This document shows, piece after piece, positions 17,689-27,518 of a stretch of DNA of 64,000 bases (its first letter is position 1; each line of letters begins with the position of its first letter). A program made the position numbers and the translations under genes. This stretch comes from an uncultured Eubacteriales bacterium. Its GTDB lineage: Bacteria > Bacillota > Clostridia > Oscillospirales > CAG-272. The stretch covers positions 62,001 through 126,000 of the forward strand of contig CAKSQF010000001.1 in NCBI GenBank assembly GCA_934486825.1, given 5' to 3'. The notes under the pieces are model-generated. The model was not told the DNA's origin and made no database searches. It saw only the letters and a program-made list of their open reading frames with translations.

Positions 17689-20541
17689 GTGAATAAGTCA
17701 ATTGTTATAAAGGGTGCAAGAGTCAATAACCTTAAAAATATTTCGCTGGAGATTCCGAGGGATAAGCTTGTGATATTTACCGGTCTGTCCGGATCGGGAA
17801 AATCGTCGCTCGCGTTCGATACCATCTATGCCGAGGGGCATCGGAGATTTGTCGAATCGCTTTCGTCTTACGCGCGCATGTTCATCGGACAGATGGACAA
17901 GCCGGATGTCGATTTTATCGAGGGACTGTCCCCCTGTATATCAATAGATCAGAAAACAACGTCGAAAAATCCGCGTTCAACGGTCGGAACGGTCACCGAA
18001 ATATATGACTATCTGCGACTGCTGTATGCGAGAGTCGGTGTTCCGCATTGCCCTGTCTGCGGTAAAGAAATACGCAGAACGACGGTCGATCAGGTCATAG
18101 ATAAGATTATGGCACTGCCGGACGGAAGCCGTTTTATGATCCTTTCTCCGGTCGTGCGTGATAAAAAGGGCATGCATCAGAAGGTATTTGAGGATGCAAA
18201 AAAATCGGGATTTGTACGTGCACGCGTTGACGGGTCGCTTTATGATCTTTTGGAAAATATTGCTCTTGACAAAAATCTCAAACATTCGGTTGATATCGTC
18301 GTTGACAGACTTGTGTTGCGCGACGGAGTGCGTTCGCGACTTGCGGATTCGGTAGAGACGGCGTTCCGTCAGAGCGACGGACTTCTGACCGTGGTTGTGC
18401 TCGGGGAAAAGGAGGAAGAGCTTCATTTTTCGCTCAACTATGCCTGCGATGAGCATAAGATTGCTTTTGCGGAAATGGAACCGAGAATGTTTTCCTTCAA
18501 TAACCCGCTCGGAGCCTGCCCGGAGTGTGCGGGACTCGGTGAAATGCCGAGACTGTCGCCCGATAAAATGATACCGAATAAAAATCTTTCTCTGCGTCAG
18601 GGAGCAATTATGGTCAACGGCTTCAAGTCGCTTGATGACGGAACCTGGAACGGTCCGCTTTTTGAAGCTGTCGGCAAAAATCACGGCTTTACCCTTGATA
18701 CCCCTATTTATAAATACTCACCCGAGGCGTACCATGTGCTTCTTTACGGCGATAAAGAAAACACATATACCGTCAAACGCTATTTCGATAACCGCGTGTC
18801 AAATCAGACGGTCACGTTTGACGGGGTTGTCGGCATGATACAGGCGCGTATGAAGCAGTGGGGCGGTGACTATTACGAAGAGTTTGTGGAGGACATAGTC
18901 TGCCCGAAATGCCATGGCGCAAGACTCAATCCGGAAATGCTGTCGGTAACGGTCGGCGGGAAGAATATATATGAGTTCTGTTCGATGCCGATCTCAAACG
19001 AGCTTGATTTTGTGAACAGCCTTACGTTTTCCGAAAGCGAAGCGTTGATTGCAAAGGAAATAATCAAGGAAATAAAGGCGCGGCTCGGATTTCTTTGTTC
19101 TGTCGGACTTGATTATCTTACCCTCGCAAGAAAAACGGGAAGTCTTTCGGGCGGAGAGGCTCAGCGGATAAGACTTGCCACCCAGATAGGCTCGTCGCTT
19201 ATGGGTGTCGTGTATATCCTTGACGAACCTTCCATCGGACTGCATCAGAGAGACAATTCCAAGCTGATAAGAACCCTTAAAAGTCTGCGTGATGTCGGAA
19301 ATACGGTTATCGTGGTAGAGCATGACGAGGAAACTATGGAAGAATCCGATTATATCGTGGATATCGGTCCGGGTGCGGGCATACACGGCGGAGAGGTTGT
19401 TGCCGCCGGAACACCCGCACAGATAAAGAAAAACCCGGCGTCGCTTACCGGCGCATATCTGTCCGGAAGGATGCGTATACCGGTACCTGCAATCCGGAGA
19501 CCGGGTAACGGAATGCACCTCACAGTCGTCGGTGCAAGAGAGCATAACCTGAAAAATATAACTGTGGAAATTCCGCTCGGTATGATCGTCTGCGTTACCG
19601 GAGTGTCGGGAAGCGGAAAATCATCGCTTATAAACGGAATACTTCTGAATACACTTGCAAGAGATCTGAACGGCGCATATGCGACCCCCGGGGATCACGA
19701 CCGCATAGACGGTATCCGTCAGCTTGATAAGGTGATAGCAATAGATCAGTCGCCGATAGGCAGAACGCCGAGATCGAACCCCGCAACATACACGGGTCTT
19801 TTCAATGATATACGCGAGCTTTTCGCACAGACACCGGACGCAAAGGCAAAAGGCTATTCAAGCGGACGTTTCTCGTTCAATGTAAAGGGCGGACGCTGTG
19901 AGGCGTGTCAGGGAGACGGGGTGAAATGTATAGAGATGAATTTTCTGCCCGATGTTTATGTGACCTGCGATGTATGCAAGGGCAAGAGATACAACCACGA
20001 TACGCTTGAGGTAAAATATAAAGGAAAGTCAATATTCGATGTGCTTGATATGACGGTTGAGGAGGGAATGTACTTCTTCGAATCGCTTCCGAAGCTCTAC
20101 CGCAGACTCAAAACGCTTTATGATGTCGGACTCGGCTATATAAAGATCGGACAGTCTTCAACGACGCTTTCGGGAGGAGAAGCACAGAGAGTCAAACTTG
20201 CGACCGAGCTGTCGAAGAGAAGTACCGGTAAGACAATGTATATCCTTGATGAGCCTACCACGGGACTTCATACCGCCGATGTCCGTAACCTTATCGGAGT
20301 GCTTGACCGACTTGCGGATGCGGGAAACAGCATTGTTGTGATCGAGCATAACCTTGATATGATAAAAACAGCCGACTATATCATAGATCTCGGCCCCGAG
20401 GGCGGCGACGGAGGCGGAACGGTTGTCACGACAGGCACTCCCGAACAGGTTGCCGCCTGTGAAAAATCATATACCGGTCAGTATCTGAAACGGATACTCG
20501 AAAGAGACGGTACCGGTGCCGAAAACGATCAAAAAAGTTAA
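17689..20541 (+). CDS. uvrA: excinuclease ABC subunit A
   Basis: UvrA is the DNA-damage sensor ATPase of excision repair. I chose the GTG at 17689 (VNKSIVIKGARVNNLKNISLEIP), giving 950 residues, the family norm; the longer open frame back to 17548 lies inside murI. Two ABC modules are visible: Walker A GLSGSGKSSLAFD and GVSGSGKSSLING, two signature motifs (GSLSGGEAQRIRLA, STTLSGGEAQRVKLA), and zinc modules CPVCGKEI...CPECAGLG-like and CEACQGDG...CDVCKGKRY. The ribosome binding site (GAAAGAAG) is modest and the start is 28 nt after murI, so translation may depend on the operon. Confidence 0.97.
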   Translation: MNKSIVIKGARVNNLKNISLEIPRDKLVIFTGLSGSGKSSLAFDTIYAEGHRRFVESLSSYARMFIGQMDKPDVDFIEGLSPCISIDQKTTSKNPRSTVGTVTEIYDYLRLLYARVGVPHCPVCGKEIRRTTVDQVIDKIMALPDGSRFMILSPVVRDKKGMHQKVFEDAKKSGFVRARVDGSLYDLLENIALDKNLKHSVDIVVDRLVLRDGVRSRLADSVETAFRQSDGLLTVVVLGEKEEELHFSLNYACDEHKIAFAEMEPRMFSFNNPLGACPECAGLGEMPRLSPDKMIPNKNLSLRQGAIMVNGFKSLDDGTWNGPLFEAVGKNHGFTLDTPIYKYSPEAYHVLLYGDKENTYTVKRYFDNRVSNQTVTFDGVVGMIQARMKQWGGDYYEEFVEDIVCPKCHGARLNPEMLSVTVGGKNIYEFCSMPISNELDFVNSLTFSESEALIAKEIIKEIKARLGFLCSVGLDYLTLARKTGSLSGGEAQRIRLATQIGSSLMGVVYILDEPSIGLHQRDNSKLIRTLKSLRDVGNTVIVVEHDEETMEESDYIVDIGPGAGIHGGEVVAAGTPAQIKKNPASLTGAYLSGRMRIPVPAIRRPGNGMHLTVVGAREHNLKNITVEIPLGMIVCVTGVSGSGKSSLINGILLNTLARDLNGAYATPGDHDRIDGIRQLDKVIAIDQSPIGRTPRSNPATYTGLFNDIRELFAQTPDAKAKGYSSGRFSFNVKGGRCEACQGDGVKCIEMNFLPDVYVTCDVCKGKRYNHDTLEVKYKGKSIFDVLDMTVEEGMYFFESLPKLYRRLKTLYDVGLGYIKIGQSSTTLSGGEAQRVKLATELSKRSTGKTMYILDEPTTGLHTADVRNLIGVLDRLADAGNSIVVIEHNLDMIKTADYIIDLGPEGGDGGGTVVTTGTPEQVAACEKSYTGQYLKRILERDGTGAENDQKS

Positions 20542-20559
20542 CCCGTTGTGACTTTTTTG
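20530..20559 (+). terminator. possible weak terminator after uvrA
   Basis: A perfect 9-bp repeat (CAAAAAAGT at 20530-20538, ACTTTTTTG at 20551-20559) overlaps the uvrA stop; the T-run is within the arm. The stem is A/T rich, so strength is doubtful. Confidence 0.4.
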
Positions 20560-20579
20560 AAACATATCCGCTATTTCTC

Positions 20580-20608
20580 TTGAAATAACGGATCGGGCAT
20601 AATATAAT
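20580..20608 (+). promoter_or_regulatory. promoter for the sortase gene
   Basis: TTGAAA (20580-20585) and TATAAT (20603-20608) are separated by 17 bp, 57 nt upstream of the sortase ATG. Confidence 0.8.
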
Positions 20609-20665
20609 AAGCTTACACTGATTTCCGTGTCCGATAACAGCGGACATGAGTTAACGGAGGATCAC

Positions 20666-21652
20666 ATGACCGACAGAACAAAGTCGCCTCATAACGGTTT
20701 TGCCGAAAGTATTTCGGGTATAAGGCGTGAGGATATAGTCCGCAGTGCGGAGCGACCGAAAAAGAAAAAGGGTCAGATTGTTTCCGGAGCGGTGCGTATA
20801 GCGGTAATGATCCTGTGTGCGGCAGTGTTCGTTTACTGTATGTTTACGATAGTGCAGAATCTGCTCGGATATGCGGAAGCGCAGGATTATTACGATAAGC
20901 TTGCCGATATCTGGAGAGATGATACCGATTGGCTGTCCAATCCGGGCGGGGCGCTTGTTTATTCGCAAAAGGATTACTCGTCACTCGGTGAGAACGAAAA
21001 CTGCGGCGAAAAGGAAAGCGGCAACTCCGCAACACTCCCGTTTGTTCCCGCCGAAAGCGATGAAATGATGCGTATACGCGCAAGGCTCGGAGCTTTGTAC
21101 AGACAGAACAGCGATCTTATCGCATGGATATCGATACCCGGAACAATAATTGATTATCCGGTCGTTCAGACAGATAATAACGACTATTATCTCAATCACA
21201 GCTTCAACCGCGATTATCTGCTCGCCGGGACGATATTTGCCGATTACCGCAATGATGCCGACCCGCTTTATAATTACAATACCGTTCTGTACGGTCACAA
21301 CCTGAATCTGACCTCCGGAACGATGTTCAGTATACTCAGCAAATATTTTACAAAATCGTTTCTCGACGAGCATCCCGACGTGTATATATATACAAACAGC
21401 GGGATATACATTTACAGAATATTCAATGTTGCAAAGGTCGCTGCATCAAGCGGCTATATACGGTCTTATTTCCCGGACGGAGCCTCTTTTGTCGAATTCG
21501 CAAACAAAATGGCGGCAAAGTCGGTGCATAAGGATGAAAATCTGACATTCGATGAGGGCGACCGTATTCTTACACTTTCAACCTGTACGAATGCGCACAT
21601 ATCCTCCGAACGCTACTGTATCCAGGCAAAATTGGTTGAAATAAGACGCTGA
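20666..21652 (+). CDS. class B sortase
   Basis: This is a membrane-anchored cysteine transpeptidase that attaches surface proteins or pilins to the cell wall. The ATG at 20666 follows GGAGG by 5 nt; 328 residues. A basic N-terminal segment precedes one membrane anchor near residues 44-63, typical of class B orientation. The catalytic His is in LYGHNLNL, the Cys in LTLSTCTN and the Arg in SSERYCIQ. The sortase core starts at DLIAWISIPGTIIDYPVVQ. No LPxTG-like substrate or pilin gene is in the window, so its substrates must be elsewhere. It has its own promoter and precedes a glycosyltransferase gene by 49 nt. Confidence 0.9.
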   Translation: MTDRTKSPHNGFAESISGIRREDIVRSAERPKKKKGQIVSGAVRIAVMILCAAVFVYCMFTIVQNLLGYAEAQDYYDKLADIWRDDTDWLSNPGGALVYSQKDYSSLGENENCGEKESGNSATLPFVPAESDEMMRIRARLGALYRQNSDLIAWISIPGTIIDYPVVQTDNNDYYLNHSFNRDYLLAGTIFADYRNDADPLYNYNTVLYGHNLNLTSGTMFSILSKYFTKSFLDEHPDVYIYTNSGIYIYRIFNVAKVAASSGYIRSYFPDGASFVEFANKMAAKSVHKDENLTFDEGDRILTLSTCTNAHISSERYCIQAKLVEIRR

Positions 21653-21701
21653 GACCGATTATATTTATATGTTTATATGATTGAAAGGCAAGGACAATAA
21701 A

Positions 21702-22427
21702 ATGAAACTGTCGGTTATTATTCCGATGTACAATGAATCAAAGGTGATAGGCAATACGCTCGAAACACTGTATAAAACACTCGAAAGAGATTTCGGCAGC
21801 GGAGAATATGAGGTTGTTGTCGTATCGGACGGCTCAACCGATACAAGCGAGGCAATCGTTTCCGACTTTGTCACCTCCCACCCGGGCTTCCGGCTTGTCG
21901 CTTATAAGCCGAACCGCGGTAAGGGCTATGCGGTAAGGACCGGGATGCTTGAAGCAAAAGGAGATTTTGCGGTCTTTACCGACAGCGATCTGGCTTACGG
22001 TGCCGATGTTCTCGCCGATGTCTATAACCTCCATACCGAAAAAAATGCGGACGTGGTTATCGGCTCGCGCGCGCTGAAGGGCGGCGGATACGACGGCTAT
22101 ACTTTCTTAAGAAAGCTGATGTCAAAGACGTATCTGAAGGTTATATCGATTGCCGCGGGATTTTCCCACAGCGATTCGCAGGCGGGACTCAAGGGATTTA
22201 CCGGAGAATCCGCACGCAGGATATTCACCCATTGCGAAGTTGACAGGTTTGCGTTTGACCTTGAGGCACTGATGATCGCGGATAAGCTGAATCTCAGATT
22301 TGCCGAGCTACCCGTCAAGGTTATAAACCACGGAGAATCAAAGGTCAGCCCTGTGAAGGATGCGCTCAGTATGCTCGCGGAAGTGCGGAAAATGCGTAAA
22401 AGAATAAAGAAGCTTGATCTTCAGTGA
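21702..22427 (+). CDS. family 2 glycosyltransferase (dolichyl-phosphate glucosyltransferase-like)
   Basis: This 241-residue GT-A fold enzyme resembles polyprenyl/dolichyl-phosphate hexosyltransferases, which load a sugar onto a membrane lipid carrier. The ATG at 21702 (MKLSVIIPMYNES) follows AAGGACA; the frame opens earlier only through a TTG. Motifs are SVIIPMYNE, VVVSDGSTDTS, NRGKGYAVRTGML, and the DxD-like FTDSDLAYG. ADKLNLRFAELPVKVIN near the end is typical. There are no C-terminal membrane helices. It may supply a sugar for cell-envelope glycans. It ends in a strong terminator. Confidence 0.87.
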   Translation: MKLSVIIPMYNESKVIGNTLETLYKTLERDFGSGEYEVVVVSDGSTDTSEAIVSDFVTSHPGFRLVAYKPNRGKGYAVRTGMLEAKGDFAVFTDSDLAYGADVLADVYNLHTEKNADVVIGSRALKGGGYDGYTFLRKLMSKTYLKVISIAAGFSHSDSQAGLKGFTGESARRIFTHCEVDRFAFDLEALMIADKLNLRFAELPVKVINHGESKVSPVKDALSMLAEVRKMRKRIKKLDLQ

Positions 22428-22431
22428 TCGC

Positions 22432-22471
22432 TTGCCCGACCGCTCGTTTTGAGCGGTCGGGCAATTCTTTT
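22432..22471 (+). terminator. intrinsic terminator after the glycosyltransferase gene
   Basis: A perfect 14-bp GC-rich stem (22432-22445 and 22451-22464) has a 5-nt loop and is followed by TTCTTTT. Confidence 0.93.
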
Positions 22472-22524
22472 GCTAATAGAAAGTCATATTTACAAATTGT
22501 TAATAGTTAGTACACAAAATAAGG

Positions 22525-22530
22525 TATAAT
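22525..22530 (+). promoter_or_regulatory. -10 box of the hrcA operon promoter
   Basis: TATAAT at 22525-22530 stands in the gap before hrcA; no good -35 lies 17 bp upstream (TTGTTA is 22 bp away). The CIRCE element is 34 bp downstream, inside the presumed leader. Confidence 0.55.
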
Positions 22531-22564
22531 ATCTTGCGTGTTTGTGGTAGATTATAGTCATCGA

Positions 22565-22591
22565 TTAGCACTTGAACACAAAGAGTGCTAA
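22565..22591 (+). promoter_or_regulatory. CIRCE operator (HrcA binding site)
   Basis: TTAGCACTT, 9-nt spacer, GAGTGCTAA: the CIRCE inverted repeat with one deviation (final C of the left arm is T). It lies 25 nt before the hrcA start and implies HrcA repression of hrcA-grpE-dnaK-dnaJ. Confidence 0.95.
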
Positions 22592-22615
22592 AAAACAAAA
22601 GGAGAGTGAGAAAGG

Positions 22616-23731
22616 ATGGAAGAGATGCGGGAATCTCTGAGTGAGCGGAAAAAGCAGATACTTAAAGCTGTGATTGATGCACATATTTCCTGCGGCGAGC
22701 CGGTTGGTTCAAAGGCTCTTTCACAGGATAAGCATATCTCACTTTCACCGGCAACCATAAGGAATGAGCTTGCCGAGCTTACCGAGATGGGTTATCTCGC
22801 ACAGCCGCATACTTCTGCGGGCAGAGTGCCGACAGAGCAGGGTTACAGATTCTACGTGGATACGCTGATGCAGGCATATGACATGACCGCGAGCGAGATA
22901 CGCGGACTCAACGAAATGCTTATGGAACGGACCGCAAGGCTTGATAAGATCATCGACAGCGCAGGTCGGCTTGTTTCCGCACTGACGCATTATCCGGCGA
23001 TAGCCGTCAGGAGCTTTCCCAAGAAGCAGACTGCAAAATGCATTAACCTGATGAAGATTGCCGACAACGAGCTTCTTGTCATTGTGATGATATCCGAATC
23101 GAATATAAAGACGAAGCATCTTGACAGCGAAATCGTACTGACAGATGAGGCGTTGCGGAAAATGCAGAATTCACTCAACGCCACGGTTGTCGGTAAACAG
23201 GCGGAGGAGCTGACGCTCGCGCAGATACTTGCGCTTGAAGAAAGCTTCGGAAGCTACAGATCGCTTGCTTCTCCGATAATAAAAAGCGTGTTCGAAACGC
23301 TTGACGAGTCGGGAAGCGATGAGCTTCAGATCAGCGGCGTTGACAGATTTCTTGAGTACCCCGAGTTTACCGAGGTCGATAAGCTGAAGGATATGCTCGG
23401 GATGCTGTCGGATAAACAGGATTTGCTGACTCTTGTCCGTAAATCCGAGGGCAGTGATGTCAATATATATATAGGAAGCGAAAACACCGCCGATAAGAGC
23501 GGCGAATCGACTCTTGTTGTGAAGACCATCAGAGTCGGCGGAAAACCGGTCGGGGCAATCGGCGTTATAGGACCGTGCAGAATGGATTATTCAAAGGTGG
23601 TGTCTACAATGGAAACACTGTCCAACAGTATATCCGATATGATGACGGTCGGCAGACCCGCATTGCCGGATGCCGTTAAGAGAGAGCTTCCGGACGGCAC
23701 CGGAAATAAAAACGGAAAAGAGGATGAGTAG
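22616..23731 (+). CDS. hrcA: HrcA, heat-inducible transcription repressor
   Basis: HrcA binds CIRCE and represses class I heat-shock genes. The 371-residue protein has the N-terminal winged-helix segment (SERKKQILKAVIDAHISCGEPVG followed by KALS), the motif LSPATIRNELAELTEMGYL, and SAGRVPTEQGYRFYVD. The C-terminal GAF-like domain ends with GPCRMDYSKVVSTMETLS. The tail after about residue 350 is charged and not conserved. It is first in the heat-shock operon, behind CIRCE. Its stop overlaps or nearly abuts the grpE start. Confidence 0.97.
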   Translation: MEEMRESLSERKKQILKAVIDAHISCGEPVGSKALSQDKHISLSPATIRNELAELTEMGYLAQPHTSAGRVPTEQGYRFYVDTLMQAYDMTASEIRGLNEMLMERTARLDKIIDSAGRLVSALTHYPAIAVRSFPKKQTAKCINLMKIADNELLVIVMISESNIKTKHLDSEIVLTDEALRKMQNSLNATVVGKQAEELTLAQILALEESFGSYRSLASPIIKSVFETLDESGSDELQISGVDRFLEYPEFTEVDKLKDMLGMLSDKQDLLTLVRKSEGSDVNIYIGSENTADKSGESTLVVKTIRVGGKPVGAIGVIGPCRMDYSKVVSTMETLSNSISDMMTVGRPALPDAVKRELPDGTGNKNGKEDE

Positions 23732-23735
23732 GTCA

Positions 23736-24314
23736 ATGGACGAGATCAAAGAAGAGAGTAAGAAAGAAGATCAGAAGCGCACGGAAGATGAGACTGCGCA
23801 AAAAGATGAAAAGAAGGATGAGCAACCGGAGAAAAAGTGCAAAAAAGAACTTGCCGAGCTGAAAAAGGAGCTTGCGGAGCTTAGAACAAAGCTTGAAAAG
23901 TCGGAAAAGCAGAACAGCGAACAGAATGATAAGTACCTGCGCGTTGTTGCGGAGTACGATAATTTCCGTAAGCGTTCGGCAAAGGAAAAGGAAGGAATAT
24001 ACGCGGACGCGTATACCGATGTCCTGAAGGCGATACTTCCGGTTATCGATAATCTTGAAAGAGCGGTACAGTACAGTGAAGGCGATAAGGTGGTCGAAGG
24101 CGTAAAACTTACGCTGAATCAGTTCAGCGCCGCACTTGAAAAGCTCGGAGTTGAGGTTATCCCGACCGAAAAATTCGACCCGAATGTCCATAATGCGGTA
24201 ATGCATGTGGAGGATGATTCGAAGAAGGACGGAGAGATAGTCGAGATATTCCAGAAAGGATATAAAAAAGGCGATAAAATCATACGTTATGCAATGGTAA
24301 AAGTTGCGAATTGA
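23736..24314 (+). CDS. grpE: GrpE, nucleotide exchange factor of DnaK
   Basis: GrpE is a dimeric exchange factor that releases ADP from DnaK. I chose the ATG at 23736, 192 residues, since the ribosome binding site AAAAGAGG abuts the alternative ATG at 23724 too closely; both are possible. The N-terminus is a highly charged coiled coil (KKDEQPEKKCKKELAELKK), followed by the conserved YLRVVAEYDNFRKRSAKE and the C-terminal beta domain with NPNVHNAVMHVE-like sequence (FDPNVHNAVMHV) and GYKKGDKIIRYAMVKVAN. It lies 4 nt after hrcA. Confidence 0.95.
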   Translation: MDEIKEESKKEDQKRTEDETAQKDEKKDEQPEKKCKKELAELKKELAELRTKLEKSEKQNSEQNDKYLRVVAEYDNFRKRSAKEKEGIYADAYTDVLKAILPVIDNLERAVQYSEGDKVVEGVKLTLNQFSAALEKLGVEVIPTEKFDPNVHNAVMHVEDDSKKDGEIVEIFQKGYKKGDKIIRYAMVKVAN

Positions 24315-24396
24315 CCGTATTCCGGTTGTAAAACAGCATATAAACAAATAAAATATATTCAGTAAATAAAGTTTTTTAATTTCGGAGGAAAAAATT

Positions 24397-26256
24397 ATGT
24401 CAAAGATTATAGGTATTGACCTTGGTACAACAAACAGCTGCGTTGCAGTATTCGAGGGCGGCGAGCCCGTGGTTATCCCGAATCCCGAGGGTGCGAGAAC
24501 AACCCCTTCGGTTGTCGGTTTTTCGAAGACCGGTGAGAGAATGGTAGGTCAGGTTGCAAAGCGTCAGGCAATAACCAACCCCGACCGTACCGTAAGCTCT
24601 ATCAAGAGAGAGATGGGCAAAAATTATAAAGTGAATATTGACGGCAAGACTTATACGCCTCAGGAGATATCGGCTATGATTCTTCAAAAGCTGAAGTCGG
24701 ATGCCGAAGCATATCTCGGCGAGCCGGTAACCAAGGCGGTTATCACAGTCCCCGCATACTTTACCGACGCACAGCGTCAGGCAACAAAGGATGCAGGCAA
24801 GATCGCAGGTCTTGAGGTTCTTCGTATAATCAACGAGCCGACTGCCGCCGCTCTTGCATACGGTATGGATAAGGACGTCAACCAGAAGATTATGGTATAT
24901 GACCTCGGCGGCGGTACATTCGATGTATCTCTGCTTGAAATATCCGACGGTGTGTTTGAGGTTCTTGCAACCGCAGGTAATAACCGTCTCGGCGGTGACG
25001 ACTTCGATAAGCGCGTCATTGACTGGATTGCCGATGAATTCATGAAAGAGAATCCCGGCAACGATCTGCGTAAGGATAAAATGGCGCTCCAGCGTCTTAA
25101 GGAAGCAGCAGAGAAGGCAAAGATCGAGCTTTCCGGCATGACATCGACAGAGATAAATCTGCCCTTCATTACCGCGGATGCAAACGGACCCAAGCACTTC
25201 AACGCAACGCTTACGAGAGCAAAATTCGACGCTCTTACAAAAGATCTTGTCGAAGCTACGATGGGACCCGCAAAGCAGGTTCTGCATGATGCCGGTCTTA
25301 ATGTGAATCAGATCGATAAGGTTCTGCTTGTCGGCGGTTCGACACGTATTCCCGCAGTTCAGGATGCGGTGAAGAACTTTATCGGCAAGGATCCGTTCAA
25401 GGGAATCAACCCCGATGAGTGCGTCGCAATCGGTGCGGCTGTTCAGGCAGGTGTGCTCGGCGGCGATGTCAAAGACCTCCTTCTTCTTGATGTAACGCCT
25501 CTTTCACTCGGTATCGAGACTCTCGGTGGCGTATTTACCAAGATAATCGACCGTAACACCACCATTCCTACAAAGAAGAGCCAGATATTCTCTACTGCCG
25601 CAAACGGTCAGACCTCTGTTGAAATTCATGTTCTTCAGGGCGAACGTGAAATGGCATCCGGAAATACGACCCTCGGACGCTTTGTGCTTGACGGTATCGC
25701 TCCCGCACCCCGCGGAGTGCCTCAGATCGAGGTAACCTTCGATATCGATGCAAACGGTATAGTCAATGTATCTGCTACCGATAAGGGAACCGGTAAGGAA
25801 CAGCATATTACAATCACGTCTTCCACAAACATGAGTAAGGAAGATATCGATAAAGCGGTCCGCGATGCCGAAAAGTATGCAGACGAAGATAAAAAGTTCA
25901 AGGAAACGGTTGAGATCCGTAACCGTGCCGAGGCACTTTCCTTTGAGGCGGATAAAACACTGAATGAAGTCGGTGATAAAATCGGCGAAGAGGATAAGAA
26001 GCCGGTCCGCGATGCGATCGAAAAGGTCAATGAAGCGCTTAAGGGTAGTGATTCCGATATCATAAAGAGCGCTGCCGACGAGCTTGAAAAGGCTGTCTAT
26101 AAAATTTCCGAGAAGCTCTATGCGGCAAATTCCGCACAGGGAGCACAGGGACAGGGCTTTGACCAGAGTGCGGGTGCAAACGGCGGCAATGCAGACGGCG
26201 GAGCCGATCAGAACGGTTATTATAATGCCGATTTCGAGGATAAGACGAAGCAGTAA
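24397..26256 (+). CDS. dnaK: DnaK, Hsp70 chaperone
   Basis: This is the central Hsp70 ATPase chaperone, 619 residues. The N-terminus IIGIDLGTTNSCVAVFEGG, the phosphate loops VYDLGGGTFDVSLLE and LVGGSTRIPAVQ, and the substrate-binding domain (LLLLDVTPLSLGIET, TIPTKKSQIFSTA) are all present. The nucleotide-binding domain lacks the extra segment found in Gram-negative DnaK, as usual for Firmicutes. The C-terminal tail is Gly/Ala/Asn-rich. A strong GGAGG lies 8 nt before the ATG. It is the third gene of the CIRCE-controlled operon, 82 nt after grpE. Confidence 0.99.
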   Translation: MSKIIGIDLGTTNSCVAVFEGGEPVVIPNPEGARTTPSVVGFSKTGERMVGQVAKRQAITNPDRTVSSIKREMGKNYKVNIDGKTYTPQEISAMILQKLKSDAEAYLGEPVTKAVITVPAYFTDAQRQATKDAGKIAGLEVLRIINEPTAAALAYGMDKDVNQKIMVYDLGGGTFDVSLLEISDGVFEVLATAGNNRLGGDDFDKRVIDWIADEFMKENPGNDLRKDKMALQRLKEAAEKAKIELSGMTSTEINLPFITADANGPKHFNATLTRAKFDALTKDLVEATMGPAKQVLHDAGLNVNQIDKVLLVGGSTRIPAVQDAVKNFIGKDPFKGINPDECVAIGAAVQAGVLGGDVKDLLLLDVTPLSLGIETLGGVFTKIIDRNTTIPTKKSQIFSTAANGQTSVEIHVLQGEREMASGNTTLGRFVLDGIAPAPRGVPQIEVTFDIDANGIVNVSATDKGTGKEQHITITSSTNMSKEDIDKAVRDAEKYADEDKKFKETVEIRNRAEALSFEADKTLNEVGDKIGEEDKKPVRDAIEKVNEALKGSDSDIIKSAADELEKAVYKISEKLYAANSAQGAQGQGFDQSAGANGGNADGGADQNGYYNADFEDKTKQ

Positions 26257-26345
26257 TGCAAATGCATAACTCTGTACCGGGGAAGGGGCGGAAACGCTCC
26301 TTCCTATGGTGCGTTATTGTATCCTAAAATAAAGGAGAAACAGCA

Positions 26346-27497
26346 ATGGCTGATTCAAAAAGAGATTATTATGAGGTGCTTGGGCTTGACAAAAGCGCAT
26401 CCGCCGATGATATAAAGAAGGCGTACCGCACGCTGGCAAAAAAATATCACCCGGATATGAATCCGGGGGATAAGGAAGCGGAAATCAGATTCAAGGAGGT
26501 CGGTGAAGCATATGAGGTGCTTTCCGATCCCGATAAAAAGGCAAAATACGATCAGTACGGTTTTGCGGGAGTTGATCCTAATATGGGAGCCGGCGCAGGC
26601 GGATACGGCGGATACAGCGGCGGATTCTCGGCAGATTTCGGCGATCTCGGTGATATTTTTTCGTCCATTTTCGGCGGAGGCATGGGAGGCTCGCCGCGCT
26701 CGTCGAGAAACGGTCCGATACAGGGCGAAACTCTTCAGGAGCAGATCACAATATCTTTTGAAGAGGCGGTTTTCGGGTGCAAGAAGGAAATAAGCTATAA
26801 CAGGATTGAAAAATGTCCGACCTGCGGCGGAAGCGGTGCGGCAAAGGGCAGTACAGTCGAAACCTGTAAGGCTTGCGGCGGAAGCGGACAGGTCCGCTTT
26901 TCACAGCGGACGATGCTCGGTATGATGCAGTCCACAAGACCCTGCGACAGTTGTCACGGAACAGGTAAAATAATCAAGACTCCCTGTGCGTACTGTAACG
27001 GTAAAGGGTATGTAAGAATCAAAAAGACGCTTGAGATAAATATTGAACCCGGCATTGAGGACGGAACGCCGATAGCAATACGCGGATACGGTAACGACGG
27101 CAGAAACGGCGGTGCGGCGGGCGATCTCGTCGTATACGTCAGAGTAATGCCGCATAAGTTCTTCGAACGCGACGGCGACGATATCTATTTTGATTTTCCG
27201 ATCTCGTTTGCCGAGGCGGCACTCGGTGCGGATGTCGATGTCCCGACTCTTGTCGAAGGTCAGACCGAAAAGTATCATATCCCCGAGGGTACGCAGACCG
27301 GCACTACCTTCTGTATAAAAAACAGAGGCGTAAAGCATTTCAGAGGCAGAGGCTACGGTAATCTGTATTTTAAGGTTAATGTCGAAACTCCGACGGGGCT
27401 CAATGAAACACAGAAGCAGAAGCTCCGCGAGTTCGCGGAAGCCTGCGGTCCGACAAATTCCGGTAAAAAGCGCGGTTTCATGAAGTGGAAAAAGTAA
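26346..27497 (+). CDS. dnaJ: DnaJ, Hsp40 co-chaperone
   Basis: DnaJ stimulates the DnaK ATPase and presents substrates. The 383-residue protein has the J domain (RDYYEVLGLDKSASADDIKKA; HPD in KYHPDMNPGD), a Gly/Phe-rich linker (GAGAGGYGGYSGGFS), four CxxCxGxG zinc repeats (CPTCGGSG, CKACGGSG, CDSCHGTG, CAYCNGKG), and two beta-barrel substrate domains. The domain order and length are typical of type I DnaJ. A GGAGAAAC ribosome binding site precedes the ATG. Confidence 0.98.
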   Translation: MADSKRDYYEVLGLDKSASADDIKKAYRTLAKKYHPDMNPGDKEAEIRFKEVGEAYEVLSDPDKKAKYDQYGFAGVDPNMGAGAGGYGGYSGGFSADFGDLGDIFSSIFGGGMGGSPRSSRNGPIQGETLQEQITISFEEAVFGCKKEISYNRIEKCPTCGGSGAAKGSTVETCKACGGSGQVRFSQRTMLGMMQSTRPCDSCHGTGKIIKTPCAYCNGKGYVRIKKTLEINIEPGIEDGTPIAIRGYGNDGRNGGAAGDLVVYVRVMPHKFFERDGDDIYFDFPISFAEAALGADVDVPTLVEGQTEKYHIPEGTQTGTTFCIKNRGVKHFRGRGYGNLYFKVNVETPTGLNETQKQKLREFAEACGPTNSGKKRGFMKWKK

Positions 27498-27518
27498 GGT
27501 AAAAGGAAAAACATTCGT